The position numbers were made by a program, and so were the translations under genes. This document shows positions 15,229 to 23,514 of a stretch of 39,861 bases of DNA, in pieces. Source of the stretch: an uncultured Eubacteriales bacterium (GTDB taxonomy: Bacteria > Bacillota > Clostridia > Lachnospirales > Lachnospiraceae); the NCBI GenBank assembly GCA_900315425.1, contig OMZA01000015.1, positions 1 through 39,861 of the forward strand, written 5' to 3'. The notes under the pieces are model-generated. The model ran no database searches. It had not been told where the DNA came from and saw only the letters and a program-made list of their open reading frames with translations. Positions within the stretch are counted from its first letter, which is position 1. Each line of letters starts with the position of its first letter.

Positions 15229-15609
15229 ATGTTTATAGTAGATGTAATGTCAGGAAAACCTATATATGAACAGTTGATTGACCAGGTTGAAAAGTTTGTT
15301 CTATTAGGAGTTTTAAAAGAAGGAGATAGGATGCCTTCAGTGAGAAAATTAGCCACTGAGCTTTCTATAAATCCGAATACAATTCAGAAAGCTTACTCAG
15401 AGCTTGATAGCAAAGGTGTAATATATTCAGTTCCAGGTAGGGGATGTTTTGTATCTGATAAGGCGAAAGATGTATTGAACAAATTCAAACGAGAAAAGCT
15501 ATCTGAGCTTGAGAGTTTAGTTAGAGAACTTTCTATGGCAAATGTCACAAGAAAAGAACTGATATCGTGTATAGATAAGGTTTTAAAGGAAGGAGAAAAT
15601 GAAAAATGA
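15229..15609 (+). CDS. GntR family regulator, YtrA subfamily
   Basis: 126 residues from the ATG at 15229, six bases after GGAGG. The N-terminal winged helix (about residues 10-76) has the GntR pattern: PIYEQLIDQVEKFVLLGVLKEGDRMPSVRKLATELSINPNTIQKAYSELDSKGVIYSVPGRGCFV. The short helical tail of about 45 residues, with no large ligand-binding domain, marks the YtrA subfamily, which usually controls an adjacent ABC exporter and itself. Its stop overlaps the start of the ATPase (ATGA). Confidence 0.9.
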   Translation: MFIVDVMSGKPIYEQLIDQVEKFVLLGVLKEGDRMPSVRKLATELSINPNTIQKAYSELDSKGVIYSVPGRGCFVSDKAKDVLNKFKREKLSELESLVRELSMANVTRKELISCIDKVLKEGENEK

Positions 15610-16523
15610 TTAGTGTGACGAATCTTACGAAAAAATTTGATGAATTTACAGCACTTGACAGTGTAGATATAGAAATCAAAGAAGGTGTAATATATGGAGT
15701 CGTAGGTTCTAATGGAGCTGGTAAATCCACTTTGTTAAGACTAATGTCCGGAGTATATCAGCCAGATAATGGTGAAATACTAATTGATGATAAAAAAGTA
15801 TGGGAGAATCCAGAGGTTAAGGAAAATATAGCATATATTCCAGATGATTTATATTTACAAAATGGAGTCAGTATGGATAGCATGGCCAGGTTACATGGAG
15901 CTATTTATAATAACTTTGATAAAAAAAGATTTAATGAGCTAGCAGAACTTTTTAAGTTAGATACAAAAAAATCCCTGAACACATTTTCAAAGGGAATGAA
16001 AAGACAGGTGGTCATAATACTTGCACTATCCAGACATCCTAAATATATGTTTTTTGATGAGACATTTGATGGATTAGATCCTGTAATACGTGCATTGGTT
16101 AAGAAATTGATATCTCAGGAAATACTTGAAAATAAAGCAACAGTTATATTAACATCACATTCTTTAAGGGATTTGGAAGAAACCTGTGATCAATTGGCCC
16201 TTCTTCACAAGGGAGGAATTGTATTTGAAAGTGATATTTATAATATAAAAACATCACTGTTTAAAGTACAGGTTGCATTTGAAGAAAAATATGAAGAATC
16301 GGATTTTAATGACTTGGATATAATGAATTATAAAAAGAATGGGTCTGTAATAAACATGATTGTAAAAGGGGATAGAGAAAAGGTACGAGAATTACTAAAT
16401 TCAAAGACTCCACTTGTATTAGATATTCTTCCTTTGACTTTAGAAGAGGTATTTACATACGAAATGTCAATGTTTGGGTATTCTTTTGACGATATTATAA
16501 AGGGAGGCGAAGAAAATGAATAA
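15606..16523 (+). CDS. ABC transporter ATP-binding protein (YtrB-like)
   Basis: 305 residues. Walker A VGSNGAGKST (about 34-43), the signature TFSKGMKRQ, Walker B YMFFDETFDGLDP and the switch His in LTSHS are all present, so it should hydrolyse ATP. The signature reads FSKGM rather than LSGGQ, typical of YtrB/GntR-linked exporters. After the nucleotide-binding domain comes a C-terminal extension of about 80 residues, as in ABC-2 type exporters. It overlaps the GntR gene by 4 bases and the permease gene by 8, so the three are translationally coupled. Transported substrate unknown; relatives are linked to cell-wall antibiotic stress. Confidence 0.9.
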   Translation: MISVTNLTKKFDEFTALDSVDIEIKEGVIYGVVGSNGAGKSTLLRLMSGVYQPDNGEILIDDKKVWENPEVKENIAYIPDDLYLQNGVSMDSMARLHGAIYNNFDKKRFNELAELFKLDTKKSLNTFSKGMKRQVVIILALSRHPKYMFFDETFDGLDPVIRALVKKLISQEILENKATVILTSHSLRDLEETCDQLALLHKGGIVFESDIYNIKTSLFKVQVAFEEKYEESDFNDLDIMNYKKNGSVINMIVKGDREKVRELLNSKTPLVLDILPLTLEEVFTYEMSMFGYSFDDIIKGGEENE

Positions 16524-17913
16524 AAAAATATTTGATAAACGACTATGTTTTGAAGGAATAAAAAGTTTAAAACTAGTGGGAATGGTATTTTTAGTTTTAG
16601 GAATAATAATATCGTTTTTAATTCCCTTTAATACCGATAAGAATCTTGTAGATAAAATTTATACTATTTCCAGATATCTACCACATATAATGGCAATTCA
16701 TACAGTAATAACGCCGTGCTTAACGCTATACATGTTTTCATTTTTACTAAAAAGAAATGCCAGTGATTTTTACCATTCGATACCACATAAAAGAACTTGC
16801 TTGTTTCTAAGCTTTTTTGTATCGGTGGTAGCATGGATTATCATTATAATTACAGCTATAACATTGAGTAGCATGTTAGCTTCCAAAATCATGATAACTG
16901 GAATAAAAATAGATATTGGTAATATAGTGTTAACGACGATTGGATTTTTTATTGCTTCAATTACAGTGGCAGCAGGAATATGTTTTGCTGAAACCATAAC
17001 AGGAAATATCATCTCAAATATAGTTGTTTCCGGATATATTTTGATATTGCCTAGAGTTATATATAATTTTGTATTGTATGAAGTATGTGAAAATTCATAT
17101 GAAATATTTATTTATGATAAATATCTTCTAGAATCATTTATTAATAAAAACTTAAGTACAAGGATAATAGTTTATGATTATTATGCATATCAGAATCCAT
17201 TTAAATACTGGCATAATTGGTTATATACAGGAGTTATCTTTTTACTCTTTTTAATACTAGCTATAGTATTTTTTAACAAGAGAAAAAGTGAAGCGGCAGG
17301 CAATCCCTCTACAAGTAGAGTATTACAAAATGTATACAGAATATTGTTTGCAATGATAATATCATTAATTCCAATAAACCAGTGTGTAAATAGGGTTTCG
17401 AATAGTTATTTGCCATATGGAAAAGTTGATATAAAAATTGTAATCTCATATTATGTCCTAGTGATTTTTGGATATTTTATTTTTGAAATATTGATGACAA
17501 AGTCATTTAAAACATTAGTAAAAACAATTCCTGGTTTGGGAATAGTAGCAGTATTAAACATACTTATGATAACAGGTATAATATTCGCCGGAAATAAAAT
17601 CGTTGATTATAGTCCAAGTCCAAAAGAATTAGACAGAGTAGTATTTTATGTAGATACATATGATGTTAATAATAGATATAAAGAGATTGAATACGTTACG
17701 AAAGATGAAAAAGTAATGAAGGTATTTTGTGATGCACTAAAAACAGAGGTGAAATACTATGAATCTGGAGGAGTACCAGATATGGGCTATATGCATGATA
17801 TTTGTTTTGTGGAAAAAAATGGAGTAAAACATTTCAGAAGAGTGTGTATAGATGAAAATGTAATAAATGCTGCTATATCAAAAGTGAAGGACGAGTATGA
17901 ATTTAGAAAATGA
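16516..17913 (+). CDS. ABC-2 type transporter permease partner of the GntR operon
   Basis: 465 residues with about nine hydrophobic segments (near 18-37, 56-78, 95-120, 135-158, 162-182, 237-254, 270-287, 308-330, 343-362). The cytoplasmic loop NASDFYHSIPHKRTCLFLSFF is the hallmark of permeases paired with YtrA-type regulators. The C-terminal 90 residues lie outside the hydrophobic core and are probably extracytoplasmic. GGAGG lies about eight bases before the start, inside the ATPase gene. After the stop there is an 8-bp hairpin (17935-17961) but no T-run. Confidence 0.8.
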   Translation: MNKKIFDKRLCFEGIKSLKLVGMVFLVLGIIISFLIPFNTDKNLVDKIYTISRYLPHIMAIHTVITPCLTLYMFSFLLKRNASDFYHSIPHKRTCLFLSFFVSVVAWIIIIITAITLSSMLASKIMITGIKIDIGNIVLTTIGFFIASITVAAGICFAETITGNIISNIVVSGYILILPRVIYNFVLYEVCENSYEIFIYDKYLLESFINKNLSTRIIVYDYYAYQNPFKYWHNWLYTGVIFLLFLILAIVFFNKRKSEAAGNPSTSRVLQNVYRILFAMIISLIPINQCVNRVSNSYLPYGKVDIKIVISYYVLVIFGYFIFEILMTKSFKTLVKTIPGLGIVAVLNILMITGIIFAGNKIVDYSPSPKELDRVVFYVDTYDVNNRYKEIEYVTKDEKVMKVFCDALKTEVKYYESGGVPDMGYMHDICFVEKNGVKHFRRVCIDENVINAAISKVKDEYEFRK

Positions 17914-17934
17914 ATTAAATAAAAAAGATTTAAT

Positions 17935-17961
17935 ATTTATCAATCAAAGCAAGTGATAAAT
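17935..17961 (+). terminator. Weak hairpin after the ABC permease
   Basis: ATTTATCA (17935-17942) pairs with TGATAAAT (17954-17961) over an 11-base loop. There is no T-tract, so it may only stabilise the mRNA 3' end. The following 70 bases are AT-rich with no feature until the 6S promoter. Confidence 0.25.
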
Positions 17962-18032
17962 CTAAGTATTTATCTAGGGTTAGAACGTATTTAAAATAAT
18001 AATTTTTCAGGTAAATTTCACGTAAAATCTTA

Positions 18033-18061
18033 TTGAAATTTTTAATCAATTAGTGTATATT
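18033..18061 (+). promoter_or_regulatory. Promoter of the 6S RNA gene
   Basis: TTGAAA (18033-18038) and TATATT (18056-18061), 17 bases apart, give a start near 18068-18070. Confidence 0.7.
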
Positions 18062-18068
18062 AAAGATA

Positions 18069-18275
18069 CATAAATGAGGTTAGTGATTATCCTGAGATGT
18101 GCGATAACTCCTGTTTAATTTGAACCTACATTTTTTATAAGGGATTCTTATATCTCTGTACTTAATGTGAAGCCTTGTTTATCTTGGTACACAGCGAATC
18201 AGATGCGGAAACCCACTTTGTTGAGCTAGGACTCAACTTGCAGGAGCCGCCATTTCGGCACATTAACAGAATTTT
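18069..18275 (+). ncRNA. ssrS: 6S RNA
   Basis: A stretch of about 200 bases with its own promoter and terminator and no reading frame. The two ends pair: GTTA and ATGTGC near 18079-18102 with GCACATTAAC near 18258-18266, then CTCCTG (18108-18113) with CAGGAG (18241-18246). These enclose a long central region, as in 6S RNA, which mimics an open promoter and binds RNA polymerase. The 5' CCTGAGATGTGCG matches the CUGAGAUGU-CG start of E. coli 6S RNA, and GTGAAGCC and the GTTGAG-CTAGGA-CTCAAC hairpin occupy the matching 3' positions. Mature ends are approximate. A riboswitch for the downstream speD was considered and is less likely because of the closed long-range fold. Confidence 0.8.
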
Positions 18276-18304
18276 AAGGTGGTACTTTTGTACCACCTTT
18301 TTTT
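18276..18304 (+). terminator. Terminator between 6S RNA and speD
   Basis: AAGGTGGTAC (18276-18285), TTTT loop, GTACCACCTT (18290-18299), then continuous T to 18304. A perfect stem. It ends 18 bases before the speD start, so the polyamine operon has no obvious promoter of its own. Confidence 0.92.
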
Positions 18305-18322
18305 GAGCAAAGGGTAAATAAG

Positions 18323-19057
18323 ATGAGCAAAAAATTGAAACTCTATGGGTTTAATAACCTTACTAAATCTTTAAGTTTTAATATCTATGATGTGTGCTAT
18401 GCCAAAAGTGAAGAATCACAAAAGAAGTATATTAGTTATATTGATGAACAATATAATTCAGATCGACTTGTAGGAATTATGCAAAATATTGCTGATATGA
18501 TTGGTGCCAGAGTACTTAACATTTCCAAACAGGACTATGAACCTCAGGGAGCCAGTGTAACAATTCTTATGGAAGACGAGACAATAGCACATTTGGATAA
18601 GAGCCATGTTACGGTTCATACCTATCCGGAATATCATCCGGATAAGAATATATCTACCTTTAGAGTAGATATAGATGTGGCAACTTGTGGTCAGATTACA
18701 CCACTATCCACTTTAGATTACCTTATTGACAGCTTTGATTCAGACATAATAACCATGGATTATAGGGTAAGAGGTTTTACAAGACAGCTAAATGGTAAAA
18801 AAGTATTTATAGATCATAAGATAAAATCTATACAAGACTTTATTGATGTAAAAACCTTGAAAAAATATAATGCCATTGATATAAATATTTATCAGGCGAA
18901 TCTTTTTCATACAAAGATGATTATAAAGGATATAGATCTCCAGAATTACCTTTTTGACATTGATGTTAATGATTTACCGGAGGAAAGAAGAAAAATGATT
19001 ACAGAGAATCTCAGAGAAGAGATGATTGAAATATATAGTGGAACAAACGTGTTCTAA
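18323..19057 (+). CDS. speD: S-adenosylmethionine decarboxylase proenzyme (E. coli-type)
   Basis: 244 residues. The pyruvoyl enzyme makes decarboxylated AdoMet, the aminopropyl donor for spermidine. The self-cleavage site is [15 protein letters not shown], with Ser94 expected to become the pyruvoyl group; this is the class of the E. coli enzyme rather than the shorter Bacillus/Thermotoga type. [10 protein letters not shown]-like (here [18 protein letters not shown]) holds the catalytic Cys. AAAGGG lies eight bases before the ATG. First gene of a six-gene operon in one direction with gaps of 40 bases or fewer. Confidence 0.95.
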   Translation: MSKKLKLYGFNNLTKSLSFNIYDVCYAKSEESQKKYISYIDEQYNSDRLVGIMQNIADMIGARVLNISKQDYEPQGASVTILMEDETIAHLDKSHVTVHTYPEYHPDKNISTFRVDIDVATCGQITPLSTLDYLIDSFDSDIITMDYRVRGFTRQLNGKKVFIDHKIKSIQDFIDVKTLKKYNAIDINIYQANLFHTKMIIKDIDLQNYLFDIDVNDLPEERRKMITENLREEMIEIYSGTNVF

Positions 19058-19094
19058 TTATTGATTCTAGACATTTAAAAGGGGAATTTATACA

Positions 19095-20531
19095 ATGGAT
19101 CAAAATAGAATGCCTGTATATGAAGCGTTAAATAGATTAAAGGCAGACAGAATACTGCCTTTTGATGTTCCGGGACACAAGCATGGAAAGGCTAACCCGG
19201 AACTTACTGAATTTTTAGGTGATAAATGTATGGTTGTAGATGTTAATTCTATGAAGTCTTTAGATAATTTGTGCCATCCTGTGTCTGTTATTAAAGAGGC
19301 AGAGAAATTGGCAGCAGATGCTTTTAAGGCTAGCCATGCTTTTTTTATGGTAGGAGGAACTACATCAGCGGTTCAGGCCATGATTATGTCTGTGGCAAGA
19401 GAAGGCGATGAGATTATTTTGCCAAGAAATGTGCACAGAAGTGCCATTAATGCTTTAATTTTAAATGGTGCAATTCCGGTGTATGTTAATCCGGACTCCA
19501 ATAAAAAATTGGGAATATCCTTAGGAATGACTGTGGATGAGGTTAAAGATGCTATTAAGGCACATCCAAATGCCAAGGCTATTCTTATAAATAATCCGAC
19601 TTATTATGGAATATGTTCCAATATTAAGGCTATAACAGAACTAGCTCATGCTCATGGTATGAAAGTTCTTGCAGATGAGGCCCATGGAACACATTTTTAT
19701 TTTAATGACAAATTACCTATGTCAGCTATGGAAGCAGGGGTGGATATGTCTGCTATTAGCATGCACAAATCAGGAGGAAGTCTGACCCAAAGCTCCATGC
19801 TTCTCATTGGTAAAAATGTAAATGCTGATTATGTCAGACAGATTATAAATCTTACACAAACTACAAGTGGAAGTTATTTATTAATATCAAGCCTTGATAT
19901 GTCTAGAAAAAATTTGGCTTTGCATGGAAGAGAAACCTTTGACAAGATTATGAAAATGGCAGAGTATGCCAGGGATGAAATCAATTCAATTGGAGATTAC
20001 TATGCATATTCTAAGGAACTTATAAATGGTAATTCAGTATATGATTTTGATACCACCAAGCTGTCAGTAAATACGCTGGATGTGGGACTGGCAGGTATCG
20101 AAGTGTACGATCTTTTAAGGGATGAATATGATATTCAAATAGAGTTTGGAGATATTGCAAATATTCTTGCATACATTTCCGTAGGAGACAGGGAAAGAGA
20201 TATTGAAAGATTAGTGGGTGCCCTTTCGGAAATACGTAGAAAATTCAAAGGGGACAAAGCAGAATTATTTGAAGATGAGTATATTTCACCAACGGTGGAA
20301 ATGTCTCCAAAACAGGCATTTTTTGCTGAAGCTATAGCATTACCTTTAAAGGATTGTATTGGAAAGATTTCTACGGAATTCGTAATGTGCTATCCTCCGG
20401 GAATTCCAATCTTAGCTCCTGGTGAAAAGGTGACAGAGCAGATATACGAATACATTATTTATGCAAAAGAAAAGAATTGTACCATTTTAGGTACAGAGGA
20501 TATAAATACAGAGTACTTGAAAGTTATTTAA
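19095..20531 (+). CDS. speA: Fold-type I Orn/Lys/Arg decarboxylase, probably arginine decarboxylase
   Basis: 478 residues, PLP-dependent. Seen: FDVPGHKHG at 23-31, the GGTTSAVQAM cofactor-phosphate region near 87-97, DEAHGTHF at 194-201 and the Schiff-base lysine in SMHKSGGSLTQ (Lys225). The size and lack of an N-terminal response-regulator-like wing fit the Bacillus SpeA-type biosynthetic enzyme rather than the large inducible decarboxylases. Motifs cannot separate arginine from lysine or ornithine, but an agmatinase two genes downstream makes arginine to agmatine the natural reading. GGGGAA lies eight bases upstream of the start. Confidence 0.88.
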   Translation: MDQNRMPVYEALNRLKADRILPFDVPGHKHGKANPELTEFLGDKCMVVDVNSMKSLDNLCHPVSVIKEAEKLAADAFKASHAFFMVGGTTSAVQAMIMSVAREGDEIILPRNVHRSAINALILNGAIPVYVNPDSNKKLGISLGMTVDEVKDAIKAHPNAKAILINNPTYYGICSNIKAITELAHAHGMKVLADEAHGTHFYFNDKLPMSAMEAGVDMSAISMHKSGGSLTQSSMLLIGKNVNADYVRQIINLTQTTSGSYLLISSLDMSRKNLALHGRETFDKIMKMAEYARDEINSIGDYYAYSKELINGNSVYDFDTTKLSVNTLDVGLAGIEVYDLLRDEYDIQIEFGDIANILAYISVGDRERDIERLVGALSEIRRKFKGDKAELFEDEYISPTVEMSPKQAFFAEAIALPLKDCIGKISTEFVMCYPPGIPILAPGEKVTEQIYEYIIYAKEKNCTILGTEDINTEYLKVI

Positions 20532-20546
20532 TGAAAGAGGAAGCTT

Positions 20547-21407
20547 ATGGAATTGTGGTTTACGGAAAAGCACACGGAAAACGTTAAATTATCCATTAAG
20601 GTTGATAAACAGCTTTACAGCGGACAAAGTGACTATCAAAGAATAGATGTGTTTACTTCCCCAGAGTTTGGAGTGTTTTTAACACTGGATGGATATATGA
20701 TGCTTACGGAAAAAGATGAGTTTATTTATCATGAAATGATGGTTCATGTTCCCATGGCAGTGCATCCGAATGTTAAAAATGTTTTGGTAATTGGCGCTGG
20801 AGATGGCGGTGTTGTAAGAGAACTTACGAAATATGATACCGTTGAAAATATTGATATGGTGGAAATAGATGAACAGGTTGTGGAGATTTGTAAAGAATAT
20901 CTCCCATTTACGGCTTGCAAATTAGAGGATTCAAGAGTCAATATCAAATATCAGGATGGCCTAAGGTATGTAAGAGGTTGTGAGGATAAATATGACCTTA
21001 TTATAGTGGATTCTACAGATCCTTTTGGTCCGGGGGAAGGTCTTTTTACTAAGGAGTTTTATGGTAATTGTTTTAGAGCTTTGAAAGAAGATGGAATAGT
21101 TGTCAATCAGCATGAAAGTCCATATTATAGTGATGATGCACTGGCTATGCAAAGAGCACATAAACGTATAGTACAAAGTTTTGATATAAGCAGAGTTTAC
21201 CAGGCTCATATACCAACATATCCGTCAGGACATTGGTTGTTTGGTTTTTCATCAAAGAAGTACCATCCTGTAAAGGATATAGATGAGGAAAGATGGAACA
21301 GTCTTGGTATTCAAACAAAATACTATAATACAAACCTGCACAAAGGAGCATTTTATCTCCCTAATTATGTGGAGAATCTTTTAAAGCATGTGGAAAATGT
21401 TGACTAA
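20547..21407 (+). CDS. speE: Spermidine synthase (polyamine aminopropyltransferase)
   Basis: 286 residues. Transfers the aminopropyl group of decarboxylated AdoMet to putrescine. Seen: SDYQRIDVF and LDGYMMLTEKDEFIYHEMMVH in the N-terminal strand region, the cofactor loop VLVIGAGDGGVVREL (GAGDGG 83-88) and the catalytic DSTDPFGPG (Asp155, Asp158), then PTYPSGHWLFGF. GAGGAAG precedes the ATG. It follows the decarboxylase by 15 bases. Confidence 0.96.
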   Translation: MELWFTEKHTENVKLSIKVDKQLYSGQSDYQRIDVFTSPEFGVFLTLDGYMMLTEKDEFIYHEMMVHVPMAVHPNVKNVLVIGAGDGGVVRELTKYDTVENIDMVEIDEQVVEICKEYLPFTACKLEDSRVNIKYQDGLRYVRGCEDKYDLIIVDSTDPFGPGEGLFTKEFYGNCFRALKEDGIVVNQHESPYYSDDALAMQRAHKRIVQSFDISRVYQAHIPTYPSGHWLFGFSSKKYHPVKDIDEERWNSLGIQTKYYNTNLHKGAFYLPNYVENLLKHVENVD

Positions 21408-21419
21408 GGAGTAAGATAA

Positions 21420-22271
21420 ATGTGGAATAGAAATGTTGAAACCTTTATTGGGTGTGAATGTGAGTTTGATGAAAGCGATATAGTAATGTTTGGTGTACCC
21501 TTTGATTCAACAACATCCTACAGACCGGGTACCAGATTTGCCAGTCATGCCATTAGAAGTGAATCTTATGGTTTAGAAACATACAGCCCATATCAGGATA
21601 AGGATTTGGAGGATATTAAGGTTTACGATTATGGTGATTTGGAACTACCTTTTGGTAGTAGTGAGAAAGCCTTAGATATGATTGGAGAAGTGGAAAAGGA
21701 TATTTTAGACGCCGGTAAATTTCCATTTATGATAGGTGGTGAACATCTTGTTACGCTAGGTGCCTTCAGGGAAGTTGTCAAGAAATATCCGGATATAAGA
21801 GTTATTCAATTTGATGCTCATACAGATTTAAGAGAAGATTATCTGGGAGTTAAATTAAGTCACGCCTGTGTTTTAAAACGTATCTGGGATATTATAGGTG
21901 ATAATAAAATATATCAGTTTGGCATTAGAAGTGGTATGCGAGAAGAGTTCTATTGGGCAGAGGAACACACCACTTTAAATAAATATAATTTTAATAATTT
22001 AAAAGAGGCTATTAAAGAATGTGAGGGACATCCGGTTTATTTAACTATTGATTTGGATGTGTTAGACCCCTCGGTATTTCCTGGTACAGGAACTCCAGAG
22101 GCAGGTGGCGTAACATTTACGGAGTTATTAGAAGCGATTATAAAGGTTTCCAAGCTTAATGTCGTTGCCTGTGATGTAAATGAGTTAGCACCTAATTTAG
22201 ATACCAGCGGTGCTTCTACAGCTTTAGCCTGTAAAATAGTTAGAGAATTATTACTTGCTTTAAATAAATAA
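21420..22271 (+). CDS. speB: Agmatinase (ureohydrolase family)
   Basis: 283 residues. Hydrolyses agmatine to putrescine and urea at a di-manganese centre. All ligands are present: GGEHLVT (His109), FDAHTDLRED (Asp132, His134, Asp136) and TIDLDVLDPSVFPGTGTPE (Asp211, Asp213). The N-terminal VPFDSTTSYRPGTRFAP-like stretch (here FASHAIR) is typical of agmatinase rather than arginase. AAGGAG lies seven bases before the ATG; the gene follows speE by 12 bases. Confidence 0.94.
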   Translation: MWNRNVETFIGCECEFDESDIVMFGVPFDSTTSYRPGTRFASHAIRSESYGLETYSPYQDKDLEDIKVYDYGDLELPFGSSEKALDMIGEVEKDILDAGKFPFMIGGEHLVTLGAFREVVKKYPDIRVIQFDAHTDLREDYLGVKLSHACVLKRIWDIIGDNKIYQFGIRSGMREEFYWAEEHTTLNKYNFNNLKEAIKECEGHPVYLTIDLDVLDPSVFPGTGTPEAGGVTFTELLEAIIKVSKLNVVACDVNELAPNLDTSGASTALACKIVRELLLALNK

Positions 22272-22311
22272 GTATATGAAAATGCTACGCAGTAGTAGTT
22301 AGGAGGATATA

Positions 22312-23514
22312 ATGGGAAAAGCGTTAATAATAGGATGTGGTGGAGTTGCATCGGTTGCAATACATAAATGTTGTCAGAATAGTGATGAATTTCAGGAGAT
22401 TATGATTGCCAGCAGAACTAAAAGTAAGTGTGATGCATTAAAAGAAAAATTAGAAAACACAACTAAGACTAAGATTTCAACAGCTCAGGTGGATGCTAAT
22501 AATGTAGATGAGTTAATAGAATTAATTAATGGATTTAAACCAGATGTTGTTCTTAATCTTGCTTTACCATATCAGGATTTAACTATTATGGATGCATGTC
22601 TTGCTACAAAGACGAGTTACGTAGATACAGCTAATTACGAGCCTGAAGATACAGCGAAGTTCGAATATAAGTGGCAGTGGGCTTACAGAGAAAAATTCAA
22701 AGAGGCAGGCATAACGGCTCTTTTGGGAAGTGGCTTTGACCCGGGCGTAACAGGTGTTTTTTCAGCATACGCATTAAAACATGAGTTTGATGAAATTAAT
22801 TACATAGATATTCTTGATTGCAATGGAGGAGACCACGGTTATCCTTTCGCTACGAACTTTAATCCTGAGATTAATATTCGAGAGGTTTCAGCTAATGGAA
22901 GCTATTGGGAAGATGGTCATTTTATTGAGACTAAACCTATGGAAATAAAAAGAGAGTACAATTTTGATCAGGTAGGAATGAAGGATATGTATCTCCTTCA
23001 TCATGAAGAATTAGAATCTTTGGGAATAAATATACCAGGAATCAAGAGAATCAGATTCTTTATGACCTTTGGTGAAAGTTATCTTACATATTTAAAATGT
23101 CTTGAAGATGTTGGTATGACTTCCATTGAACCTATTGAGTTTGAGGGAAAACAGATTGTTCCTTTGCAGTTTTTAAAAGCGGTTCTTCCGGATCCTGCAA
23201 CTTTAGGTCCAAGAACTGTTGGTAAAACAAATATAGGATGTATTTTCCAAGGTAAAAAAGACGGAAAAGATAAGACATACTATCTATATAATGTTTGTGA
23301 TCATCAGGAATGCTACAAGGAAGTTGGTTCTCAGGCAGTTAGTTACACAACTGGTGTTCCGGCTATGATTGGAGCGATGCTTATTATGAATGGAACCTGG
23401 AAGGGTCCTGGAGTCTTTAATATTGAGGAGTTCGATCCGGATCCATTTATGGATGCCCTTAATAAATGGGGTCTTCCTTGGATAGAGAGTTTTAATCCGG
23501 AGATGGTGCCATAA
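22312..23514 (+). CDS. Carboxy(nor)spermidine dehydrogenase (LYS1/saccharopine dehydrogenase family)
   Basis: 400 residues. In the alternative spermidine route this enzyme condenses putrescine with aspartate semialdehyde and reduces the imine with NADPH to carboxyspermidine. Seen: an N-terminal Rossmann motif, LIIGCGGVASVA (5-16), MIASRTKSKCD at the end of the second strand where NADP is bound, LALPYQDLTIMDACL, SGFDPGVTGVFSAYA and NGGDHGYPFATNFNPEINIREVS, which are family blocks. AGGAGG precedes the ATG. It overlaps the decarboxylase start by one base. Substrate is inferred from the partner gene. Confidence 0.9.
   Translation: MGKALIIGCGGVASVAIHKCCQNSDEFQEIMIASRTKSKCDALKEKLENTTKTKISTAQVDANNVDELIELINGFKPDVVLNLALPYQDLTIMDACLATKTSYVDTANYEPEDTAKFEYKWQWAYREKFKEAGITALLGSGFDPGVTGVFSAYALKHEFDEINYIDILDCNGGDHGYPFATNFNPEINIREVSANGSYWEDGHFIETKPMEIKREYNFDQVGMKDMYLLHHEELESLGINIPGIKRIRFFMTFGESYLTYLKCLEDVGMTSIEPIEFEGKQIVPLQFLKAVLPDPATLGPRTVGKTNIGCIFQGKKDGKDKTYYLYNVCDHQECYKEVGSQAVSYTTGVPAMIGAMLIMNGTWKGPGVFNIEEFDPDPFMDALNKWGLPWIESFNPEMVP

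Noticed and set aside
18069-18304. Riboswitch controlling speD
   Set aside because: The long-range closing helices, the CCTGAGATGTGCG start and the independent promoter match 6S RNA; no alternative antiterminator pairing with the final hairpin was seen.
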